This document shows positions 1 to 5,088 of a stretch of DNA of 8,399 bases, one piece after another; positions within the stretch are counted from its first letter, which is position 1, and every line of letters begins with the position of its first letter. Where the stretch lies: contig JAAVAY010000080.1 of NCBI GenBank assembly GCA_014803815.1, positions 3,625 to 12,023 on the forward strand, written 5' to 3'. Source of the stretch: Allobaculum sp. (GTDB lineage Bacteria > Bacillota_I > Bacilli_A > Erysipelotrichales > Erysipelotrichaceae). The position numbers were made by a program, and so were the translations under genes. Below the pieces are notes generated by a model. It saw only the letters and a list, made by a program, of their open reading frames with translations. It was not told where the DNA came from and ran no database searches.

Positions 1-64
1 GACTCACTATTTTAGCCGCAAACGATCCAATCGCAACAGCTAATTTCTTCCTTTCTATAGTCAA
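1..64 (-). CDS. Possible 5' end of a leftward gene, cut by the window edge
   Basis: Reading leftward, one frame stays open from position 64 to the edge and gives a plausible N-terminus: (L/M)TIERKKLAVAIGSFAAKIVS, a short basic stretch followed by a hydrophobic helix. An AAGGAG sequence lies at 72-67 on this strand. It is only 2 nt from the TTG at 64-62 but 8 nt, the ideal distance, from an ATA codon at 58-56. The start is therefore unclear: TTG with a cramped ribosome site, or the rare AUA. The basic-hydrophobic start loosely resembles the N-terminus of MurT-type Mur-ligase-like proteins, but about 20 residues is far too little to name it. It could also be a chance open frame. Confidence 0.35.
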   Translation of the reverse strand, partial: MTIERKKLAVAIGSFAAKIVS

Positions 65-427
65 AACTCCTTGAAAGAGCCAAGGGATTGAGCATTTTTA
101 TAATCCTTACAAAAATCGCTTAAAACACAAGCTCCTTTAGCTTTTTTTAGGAAAAAATATTCCTTGTCCCTTTCTTTTCCCTATTTTAGGCTTTCTATTT
201 TGTTCGTCCTAAAACCTTCTTTTTCTTTGATCTTATCTTGAGATCGCTTTCTTTCTTGGGAATATCCAAGTAAAAAGTGGAAAACGACACTTGGCTTTCA
301 AGATAGGAAGCAAGGAGAAGAAAAAAAGAGGAATTGTGGGAAAAAAGGGGATGAAAACGGGAATGGTGTCTTACGATTTCTGAGACTGATCCCAAAAGGC
401 CTGAAAAGATCATGCTAAAATAAGACC
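65..427. other. Gene-free intergenic region with several short inverted repeats
   Basis: No convincing gene lies here. The open frame running leftward over 476-195 has no ribosome site and overlaps the real gene at 428. The stretch is strongly strand-biased: about 120-255 is pyrimidine-rich on the given strand and about 300-360 is purine-rich. Short inverted repeats are visible: AAGCT/AGCTT (129-143) followed by a T run, GATCT/AGATC (229-245), CTTGG/CCAAG (255-270) and CCAAGT/ACTTGG (266-294). A weak leftward TATAAA at 102-97 could be the -10 of the gene leaving the left edge. The -10 for the gene at 428 is annotated separately. Confidence 0.5.
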
Positions 428-428
428 A
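413..428 (+). promoter_or_regulatory. Extended -10 promoter, probably giving a leaderless mRNA
   Basis: TG at 413-414, one base, then TAAAAT at 416-421 form an extended -10 element. Exactly six bases separate it from the ATG at 428, so a normal start point about 7 nt downstream would fall on the A of the start codon. No -35 hexamer is visible 16-18 bases upstream, as is common for extended -10 promoters. No Shine-Dalgarno precedes the ATG, which fits leaderless initiation. Confidence 0.5.
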
Positions 429-1591
429 TGACACAAACAAACAAATCGAAGGATCCTTCTGTTCCAGAAGTGACACCCATTGGGCAGCGTGATTTATTTG
501 CGGATGATTGGGACAAAGACCTCAGTATATCAAAAAATAAAAAACGCCGACAAAAAAGTACTTCCCAAACGAGTTCAAAACGCCTTTCGAGTGTAGGCCA
601 ACCTGACCAAAAGCGAAATGTGTTATTGCCCTCCGTGCTTTTAAGCCTCGCTTTAGTGGCTAGTTCCTTTGGCGCTGTGTGGTTTTTATGTGGTCGCGAA
701 AGTTCGGCTGGTAGTATGACTACAATAAAAACCTCCGCTTTGCAAGAGGCGGAACAAAAACAATACGAGGCCTATAAAGAATGGTTAGATGGCTTGAGCA
801 AACCCGAATCGTGGGATGAAACAACATTCCAAGAGGTGAAAGAAGCCGCTTTACAAGCTTATGATCGCACTCAACTTGAGTTGGTAGAAAAAGCCTTGGA
901 TGGTGATGAAGAGGCAAGAAAGGCTTTAGAAAGCCAAAGCGAAGTCTCAAGTCAACCTGTCGTGGAGCAATTCAAAACGCTCTTTGAAGATCCAAATCAG
1001 TATCCCGTAGCCTTAGTCAAAGCGGCTTTTACCACGCAGGATAGTGGCTTGATCAAATTTTTGTTCGATTATCCCCATATCACGGTGGATCCCAATGTCA
1101 CCATCGGCAACGTTGAAACCCTTCCCGACTTAAAAACCTTTGATCCCAACTGGGGATCGATGCCCTATGGCGATTCCATTTTCGCTCTCACCGGGGGGGC
1201 AGCTACCGCCATTTCTGATGTCTTTAGCTATGTGCGCAGCGATCCAAGCCTCACGCCGTATGTGGTTGGCGAATGGGCCAAGCAATACCAGTACGACTCT
1301 ACTCCCATTCGCGAAACCGATGATTCGATCTTTGGTGGCGCGGCTTTAACTTGGGGTGTATCCATGAATCCAGTTCCCGTCTACAAAACCCAAATTGAGG
1401 ATTATTTGGCTGGCAACTACCCGATGATCATTGCCACAGGCACTTTAGAATCTCCTACCTTTTATGTCCTCACGGGAATAGAAGAAAATGGCAACTGGAC
1501 TGCGTATAATCCTTCTTTAACGCCTTCTCCTTTAAGCCTCAATCCCGATGAAATCGTGGATTCTCTCATTCGAGCCTACGCCTTCTGGTAG
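428..1591 (+). CDS. Membrane-anchored C39-peptidase-like protein lacking catalytic residues
   Basis: The protein has 387 residues. Residues 1-64 are polar with a basic patch (KNKKRRQK, 37-44) and should stay in the cytoplasm. Residues 65-88 form one membrane span, so the rest is outside. Residues 100-175 are charged and helical. From about 178 it follows the C39-like (Peptidase_C39_2) pattern: a helical lead-in (FKTLFEDPNQYP...FLFDYP), LPDLKTFDPNWGSMPYG matching the family's 'QWDxRWG...YG', then GGAAT at 256-260 where the family has GCGPT, and PTFYVLTG at 343-350 where it has GHFxVLxG. The nucleophile Cys is Gly257 and the His is Thr344, so proteolysis is unlikely and a binding or scaffold role is an inference. 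The ATG has no Shine-Dalgarno but lies six bases after a TAAAAT. The gene is monocistronic and its terminator overlaps the stop codon. The family call is by motif only. Confidence 0.8.
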   Translation: MTQTNKSKDPSVPEVTPIGQRDLFADDWDKDLSISKNKKRRQKSTSQTSSKRLSSVGQPDQKRNVLLPSVLLSLALVASSFGAVWFLCGRESSAGSMTTIKTSALQEAEQKQYEAYKEWLDGLSKPESWDETTFQEVKEAALQAYDRTQLELVEKALDGDEEARKALESQSEVSSQPVVEQFKTLFEDPNQYPVALVKAAFTTQDSGLIKFLFDYPHITVDPNVTIGNVETLPDLKTFDPNWGSMPYGDSIFALTGGAATAISDVFSYVRSDPSLTPYVVGEWAKQYQYDSTPIRETDDSIFGGAALTWGVSMNPVPVYKTQIEDYLAGNYPMIIATGTLESPTFYVLTGIEENGNWTAYNPSLTPSPLSLNPDEIVDSLIRAYAFW

Positions 1592-1602
1592 GCTCTTTTT
1601 TT
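1572..1602 (+). terminator. Intrinsic terminator of the C39-like gene, overlapping its stop codon
   Basis: GAGCCTAC (1572-1579) pairs perfectly with GTAGGCTC (1588-1595) across an 8-nt loop and is followed by seven T (1596-1602). The stem includes the last codons and the TAG stop (1589-1591), so a ribosome terminating there would compete with stem formation. Confidence 0.85.
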
Positions 1603-1604
1603 GT

Positions 1605-1632
1605 AAAAAAAACCTCGCCCAATAGACGAGGT
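1605..1632 (-). terminator. Intrinsic terminator of the lipoprotein gene
   Basis: On the minus strand ACCTCG (1632-1627) pairs with CGAGGT (1617-1612) over a 9-nt loop, and a run of T follows (1611-1605). It sits just beyond the lipoprotein stop codon at 1643-1645. The given strand also has a T run after the hairpin (1639-1644), so it may back up termination from the convergent gene. Confidence 0.75.
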
Positions 1633-1642
1633 ATGAGGTTTT

Positions 1643-2872
1643 TTAGGGCTTGCTTTCTTCTTGGAGAGTAGGACTCTCTTTGGAAGCATCGCTGGTTGAA
1701 GATTTGGGTTGGACACTTATATCACTCGCATTGGTCAAGTTGTCTTTGACATCCATCGTGGGAGTATCCGTATTCGGTATCGGGGTGTCATCCTCTAGAG
1801 GAGGTTGCGTATCATTTCCCTCTTCTCCATTGCCATTATCGGGGTCTTCGGACGGGATGGGGTCTTCATTATCGGGTAGGGAAGGACTCGCAGGGATAAT
1901 GGTTGGCGTTGTCGGGATTGGCTCTTGGGCTGGCTCTTGACTATCGGAAAAAGAGGGCACTTTATCAGAGGTTCCTTTGGTTAAAGCATACACTTTATTG
2001 CCACAATCATCCGTGGACTCAATGTAGTAAAAGTAATTATTTGGACTGATTTTATTCCAAGCACTTCCCTCGTAATACAGTTGAGAAAAGCTGTAATACG
2101 CTTCACTTCCTTGCGGCAGACGCGAGACACTACAAGCGATGGGCCCTGTACTAGAAGAATCGGTAGGGTTTGAAGCGATTGGAGTCTCGTTTTCTAAAGA
2201 AGAGCTGGCTAAAGAAAGGCTATTGGTGGTGTCTTCTTTGGGAACGTATTCGTAATCGAATTGATCAGAGGCTTTGATCTGACGATTATTTCCCAGCACA
2301 TTGATGGAGATTTCAAGCGTATTGGAGTTACCTGAGCCATCTTCCGCCACTAAGGTTACCGGATAAATTCCCACAGTATTCAAATCGTATTCACCCTCAA
2401 CGTATAAAGTCACCTTATCTTTATCTTTGGTCTTATACACATCGGAAAAATCAAAATTCGTGGTTCCCAAAGGGATCGTGACCACAGCTGCAGGCGAGAC
2501 AAACTCAGGCATCACCGTATCTTCCACTTCTAGAGTGATGGGATATTTCTCTCCTTTGTAATCAAGTGTCAAAGAATACGTGCCCAAGGCCAAATAGTCT
2601 TCGCCATAGCTTGTGACAATTTGTGAAAAATCATTGTAAGTATATTTATTCGGTTCCTTTTTTAAAGGGGAATCCACTTGAATATCCTCTAGAACTTCTT
2701 TAGAGGGAACATCCAATAAATAATCTGCAGGATTTAAAGAGACCGGATTACCAAGCTCGACGGTTTTTTGGGTAATGACTTTTAGCTCTTTGCCTGAAGC
2801 AATCGAACAGCCTACTAGAGCTTGGCTTAAGCCCATCATGGCCAAACCCACCATCATTTTATGAAACCGCAT
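1643..2872 (-). CDS. Lipoprotein with Ig-like repeats and a disordered C-terminal tail
   Basis: From the ATG at 2872 the protein has 409 residues. A lipoprotein signal peptide is clear: MRFHK, hydrophobic core, lipobox LVGC with the modified Cys at residue 22. Two beta-rich Ig-like modules follow, about 30-118 and 119-195. The second carries the bacterial Ig/DUF5011-type ending YPVTLVAEDGSGNSNT...ISINV. Residues about 240-305 form a small Tyr-rich module with Cys247 and Cys290. The last 105 residues are rich in P, S, T, D and E and look disordered, with no LPXTG or wall-binding motif. It is probably a surface protein tethered by lipid. The start is uncertain: no Shine-Dalgarno precedes the ATG at 2872, the upstream TTG at 2887 or the ATG at 2857, and a short ORF with a perfect ribosome site overlaps the region. 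Starting at 2857 would remove the basic residues a signal peptide needs, so 2872 is preferred. Confidence 0.8.
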   Translation of the reverse strand: MRFHKMMVGLAMMGLSQALVGCSIASGKELKVITQKTVELGNPVSLNPADYLLDVPSKEVLEDIQVDSPLKKEPNKYTYNDFSQIVTSYGEDYLALGTYSLTLDYKGEKYPITLEVEDTVMPEFVSPAAVVTIPLGTTNFDFSDVYKTKDKDKVTLYVEGEYDLNTVGIYPVTLVAEDGSGNSNTLEISINVLGNNRQIKASDQFDYEYVPKEDTTNSLSLASSSLENETPIASNPTDSSSTGPIACSVSRLPQGSEAYYSFSQLYYEGSAWNKISPNNYFYYIESTDDCGNKVYALTKGTSDKVPSFSDSQEPAQEPIPTTPTIIPASPSLPDNEDPIPSEDPDNGNGEEGNDTQPPLEDDTPIPNTDTPTMDVKDNLTNASDISVQPKSSTSDASKESPTLQEESKP

Positions 2873-2925
2873 AGACTTTTCGGCCAAATAAGGGATGAAT
2901 GACTGTCTTCTTCTTCAAAAACCAT
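2854..2925 (-). CDS. Short upstream ORF overlapping the lipoprotein start
   Basis: An ATG at 2925-2923 lies 8 nt after AAGGAGG (2940-2934), the best Shine-Dalgarno in the window. It opens a 23-codon frame beginning MVFEEEDSHSSLIWPK and stopping at TGA 2856-2854. That frame is different from the lipoprotein frame. It passes over the lipoprotein ATG at 2872 and its stop overlaps a lipoprotein-frame ATG as ATGA. It may be a leader peptide that delivers ribosomes to the lipoprotein start by coupling. Alternatively, it is the true N-terminus joined by a -1 shift near the AAAA at 2881-2878, which would yield ...WPKKSMRFHK. Chance is also possible. Confidence 0.4.
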   Translation of the reverse strand: MVFEEEDSHSSLIWPKSLCGFIK

Positions 2926-3291
2926 TGCCGAATCCTCCTTTCTTATGAAAAGGCAAGCTTAGCCCTAGATGTTGTTTATACGTCGAAATCTTTAAGGATA
3001 AAATATGCCGAATCACGCTTAATGCGCTCGCTTTTCTTTTCTCATGAATACCTTTACACTACCTTCTTTTGCACCACTTCGCAAGCTTTCAAAGCGTCTC
3101 AAAGTCAGGCGAAAGATTTGACCCTACTCCCAATTTGTCAAAAAATAAAGAAAAATATGGGAAAAAATAGAAACGCGTTACGCTTGATTGAGGCGGTTTA
3201 AACGATGCCTAGACACACTGTCCTTTCGCTGAAAAGCGATCTCACAGTTTATTATCCCTACATCCCCTAGAGAGGAGGAATCGGTACTTTA
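2888..3291. other. Divergent intergenic region between the lipoprotein and CHR genes
   Basis: Apart from the short ORF at the lipoprotein end, I see no gene in these 404 bases. A 100-codon rightward frame at 2899-3201 has no ribosome site and an implausible composition. The 9-mer TGCCGAATC occurs at 2926-2934, against the leftward Shine-Dalgarno, and again 80 bases away at 3006-3014. A nested inverted repeat at 3217-3248 and a TATTAT at 3250-3255 lie before the CHR genes. No convincing leftward promoter was found; TATAAA on the minus strand near 2980 is the best weak candidate. Confidence 0.5.
3217..3255 (+). promoter_or_regulatory. Nested inverted repeat next to a -10-like box, upstream of the CHR operon
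   Basis: ACTGT (3217-3221) pairs with ACAGT (3244-3248). Inside it TCGCT (3226-3230) pairs with AGCGA (3235-3239) around a GAAA tetraloop, with symmetric 4-nt internal loops between. TATTAT follows at 3250-3255 and could be the -10 of the CHR operon. In that case the repeat covers the -35 region, where no good hexamer exists, and would be an operator. If transcription starts further upstream, it is instead an RNA stem-loop in the leader. Confidence 0.4.
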
Positions 3292-3879
3292 ATGAATATC
3301 TATCTCGATCTCTTTTTAACCTTTTTTAAAATCGGCCTCTTTACCTTTGGCGGGGGCTTAGCGATGCTTCCAATGTTAGAAAAAGAAGTGGTCAACAACA
3401 AAAAGTGGGCGACGTATGACCAACTGATGGACTACTACGCCATTGGCCAATGCACCCCTGGTATCATTGCGGTCAATACAGCCACCTTTGTAGGCTACTC
3501 CCAAAAGAAAACCCCAGGAGCTATCGTGGCGACCGCTGGAGTGGTTACCCCTTCGGTGATCATCATCATTTTGATTGCCTCACTCATGACTTCCTTTGCG
3601 GATCAGCCCATCGTGCAACACGCTCTAGCCGGCATTCGCATCGCGGTTTGTGTCTTGATTGCCCAAGCGGTCATCAAGATGACAAAATCGGGAGTGCGCA
3701 ATTGGTTTGGCCTCATTCTCTTTGTGGTGATCTTTATAGCAACCTATCTTGACTTTTTACCTGTAACCGTAGCGATCATCATCGGGGCAGTGGTCGCCAT
3801 TGTATATTGTGAACTCATGCAAAAGAAAACCGGTCTCAATCCCGCCCTGGAGGCCAAGAAGAAAAACGAAAAAGCCTAG
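3292..3879 (+). CDS. Short-chain CHR (chromate transporter family) protein, first subunit
   Basis: This is a 195-residue membrane protein, half the size of classical ChrA, so it is a single CHR domain. It carries the two family signatures near the N-terminus: FTFGGGLAMLPMLEKEVV (17-34) and CTPGIIAVNTATFVGY (54-69), then GAIVATAGVVTPS (76-88) and hydrophobic segments around 85-100, 112-130, 138-153 and 157-173. The tail is lysine-rich and cytoplasmic-like. Paired short CHR genes, as in Bacillus subtilis ywrA/ywrB, are known to work together in chromate efflux. The natural substrate in an anaerobe may be another oxyanion. Start: ATG with AGGAGG at 3273-3278, a rather long 13-nt spacer. It forms an operon with the next CHR gene 37 bases downstream. 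Confidence 0.9.
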   Translation: MNIYLDLFLTFFKIGLFTFGGGLAMLPMLEKEVVNNKKWATYDQLMDYYAIGQCTPGIIAVNTATFVGYSQKKTPGAIVATAGVVTPSVIIIILIASLMTSFADQPIVQHALAGIRIAVCVLIAQAVIKMTKSGVRNWFGLILFVVIFIATYLDFLPVTVAIIIGAVVAIVYCELMQKKTGLNPALEAKKKNEKA

Positions 3880-3880
3880 A

Positions 3881-3916
3881 AAGGGGGATTGGGTTTTCGC
3901 GTGAAAATCCTAAGAC
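3881..3916 (+). promoter_or_regulatory. Ribosome binding site with a hairpin in the spacer, for the second CHR gene
   Basis: The only Shine-Dalgarno-like sequence before the ATG at 3917 is AAGGGGG (3881-3887), 29 nt away and too far for normal initiation. Between them GGGTTTTC (3891-3898) pairs with GAAAATCC (3903-3910), eight pairs including one G-U, around a 4-nt GCGT loop. Folding removes 20 nt and leaves an effective 9-nt spacer (ATT plus TAAGAC). The same principle is known for phage T4 gene 38. A stop codon at 3911-3913 rules out an upstream in-frame start. Confidence 0.6.
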
Positions 3917-4483
3917 ATGGACCTTAAGCTGTTGTTGATTTTATTTTGGGAATTTTTTAAAACGGGACTCTTTTCCGTTGGTGGAGGACTTGCTACCATT
4001 CCTTTCTTATATGAAATGATGAACAAGTACCATTGGTTTACCCAAAGTGATCTGTTAAACATGATCGCCATATCCGAGTCCACTCCAGGACCAGTTGGCA
4101 TCAATATGGCCACCTATGTCGGTTATCACACCACAGGCAACCACATTTTAGGCGCGCTTACTACAACATTTGCCTTGGTTTTACCAAGTGTCATCATCAT
4201 CTGCATTATTGCGCGCGTGTTAAAGACGTATCGGGAAAACAAATACGTGGAAGAAGCCTTCTTTGGTCTGCGCCCTGCGACTTGTGGGTTGATTTTAACC
4301 GCAGCCCTAGGGGTATTTTCCGGCCTCTTGTTTCCTAGTGGACACTTGATCTTTGATCAAGCCTTCTGGATCAATGTCGCTTTGATTGTGGTGGTTGGAG
4401 CTTTGGCTTGGTATTTTCGCAAGCTTCATCCCATTGCCTTAATCGTACTTTGCGCCGTAATGGGCATTGTACTACAACTCTAA
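3917..4483 (+). CDS. Short-chain CHR (chromate transporter family) protein, second subunit
   Basis: This is a 188-residue membrane protein and a diverged paralogue of the preceding one. Signatures: GLFSVGGGLATIPFLYEMM (17-35), ESTPGPVGINMATYVGY (54-70) and LVLPSVIII (87-95). Membrane segments lie roughly at 80-100, 117-139, 149-167 and 170-187, and there is no charged tail. In paired short CHR systems the two halves are thought to insert with opposite orientation and form one transporter. The adjacency and similar size suggest the same here. The start is fixed by the in-frame stop at 3911-3913. Translation probably depends on the unusual hairpin-spaced ribosome site, which could set the subunit ratio or couple it to the first gene. 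A strong terminator follows. Confidence 0.9.
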   Translation: MDLKLLLILFWEFFKTGLFSVGGGLATIPFLYEMMNKYHWFTQSDLLNMIAISESTPGPVGINMATYVGYHTTGNHILGALTTTFALVLPSVIIICIIARVLKTYRENKYVEEAFFGLRPATCGLILTAALGVFSGLLFPSGHLIFDQAFWINVALIVVVGALAWYFRKLHPIALIVLCAVMGIVLQL

Positions 4484-4488
4484 TTACC

Positions 4489-4526
4489 AAAAAAACCAAC
4501 CGAAAATCGGTTGGTTTTTAATTTTT
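4489..4526. terminator. Bidirectional intrinsic terminator between convergent genes
   Basis: AAAAACCAACCGA (4491-4503) and TCGGTTGGTTTTT (4507-4519) form a perfect 13-bp stem with an AAA loop. To the right it is followed by A and six T, and to the left the minus strand has seven T (4495-4489). It serves both the CHR operon and the leftward HTH gene, whose stop codon (4520-4518) lies inside the stem's T arm. Confidence 0.9.
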
Positions 4527-4958
4527 TGCGGTAGCGTTTTCAAGCGAAGCTTGTTGACAAAAGAATAACTCTTTGGCGGCCTCTAAAGGCATCGACAAGG
4601 TATGTAAATAGTCTGGGGCCACATTGGCGCCATGGAGCGAACCATCATCAAAGCGACAAAGGGCAAACACCAATTCGCCTTGATTGACTCCATAATACAC
4701 AGTGCACTCATTGCTTGGAGAAGTGGCTTCCATTTGCGCTTGAATTTCCTGGATGAGATCACTAGCGGGGTAATACAGGGTGGGATATTGGTTGAGAGTA
4801 CCTAAGATGATCGTCCAGACTTCAGGATCGGCTTCGTTTTGATCGATGATGGCTTGAATGGTGTTGGCATCCAAATCCGTTTGAGCGGCTAAATCTTGCA
4901 CAGTAAATCCATTTTGTAAAAGCTTTTGGGCTAACCAAGATCCATTGGCATGTTCCAT
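4518..4958 (-). CDS. Small helix-turn-helix protein with an uncharacterised C-terminal domain
   Basis: The protein has 146 residues. About 8-55 looks like a compact helix-turn-helix (WLAQKLLQNGFTVQDLAAQT, then DLDANTIQAII), the layout of Xre/Cro-type DNA-binding domains. Residues about 85-133 form a small alpha/beta region (CTVYYGVNQGELVFALCRFDDGS...) that I do not recognise and which could sense a ligand or mediate dimerisation. I chose the ATG at 4958 because AAGGAG lies 7 nt upstream. The frame stays open a further 47 codons upstream, but that part runs through the promoter and the fprA terminator and reads as non-coding. It is downstream of fprA but separated by a terminator and has its own promoter, so a regulatory link to fprA is only a guess. 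Confidence 0.75.
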   Translation of the reverse strand: MEHANGSWLAQKLLQNGFTVQDLAAQTDLDANTIQAIIDQNEADPEVWTIILGTLNQYPTLYYPASDLIQEIQAQMEATSPSNECTVYYGVNQGELVFALCRFDDGSLHGANVAPDYLHTLSMPLEAAKELFFCQQASLENATAKN

Positions 4959-4992
4959 ACAAACTCTCCTTCTTTCTAATCTTAGCACTTGA

Positions 4993-5001
4993 AGTATAAC
5001 A
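4993..5001 (-). promoter_or_regulatory. Extended -10 promoter of the HTH gene
   Basis: On the minus strand TG (5001-5000), one base, then TATACT (4998-4993) make an extended -10 with five of six consensus bases. No clear -35 is present. Transcription would start near 4986 and leave a leader of about 28 nt that carries the AAGGAG ribosome site. Confidence 0.5.
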
Positions 5002-5051
5002 CTGCTATTACTTCGAGGCGGAGGATAGGCATCAAAACCTAAGTTAAATCT

Positions 5052-5084
5052 AAAAAAAGGACGCTTGGTTTCAAACGTCCTTTT
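5052..5084 (-). terminator. Intrinsic terminator of fprA
   Basis: On the minus strand AAAAGGACG (5084-5076) pairs with CGTCCTTTT (5063-5055), nine pairs, with an inner TTG/CAA extension across one mismatch, and the T run continues to 5052. It lies four bases past the fprA stop codon. Confidence 0.85.
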
Positions 5085-5088
5085 AAGT

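Noticed and set aside
351..383. Ten-codon ORF (MKTGMVSYDF) upstream of the C39-like gene
   Set aside because: The G run before the ATG is directly adjacent to it, and the ORF lies upstream of the likely promoter, so there is little reason to think it is translated.
195..476. Leftward 93-codon open frame overlapping the start of the C39-like gene
   Set aside because: The product mirrors a purine/pyrimidine-biased region, has no ribosome site and overlaps a well-supported gene.
1650..1940. Open frame antisense to the lipoprotein tail
   Set aside because: The lack of stops follows from the low-complexity Pro/Ser/Asp coding sequence on the other strand.
2899..3201. Rightward 100-codon open frame in the divergent spacer
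   Set aside because: It has no ribosome site and no recognisable domain, and it overlaps the short leftward ORF with a perfect Shine-Dalgarno and the possible CHR leader region.
3292..4483. Frameshifted single long ChrA rather than two genes
   Set aside because: Each part has its own N-terminal signature and complete domain, the two are separated by stops and a spacer with a ribosome site, and paired short CHR genes are an established arrangement.
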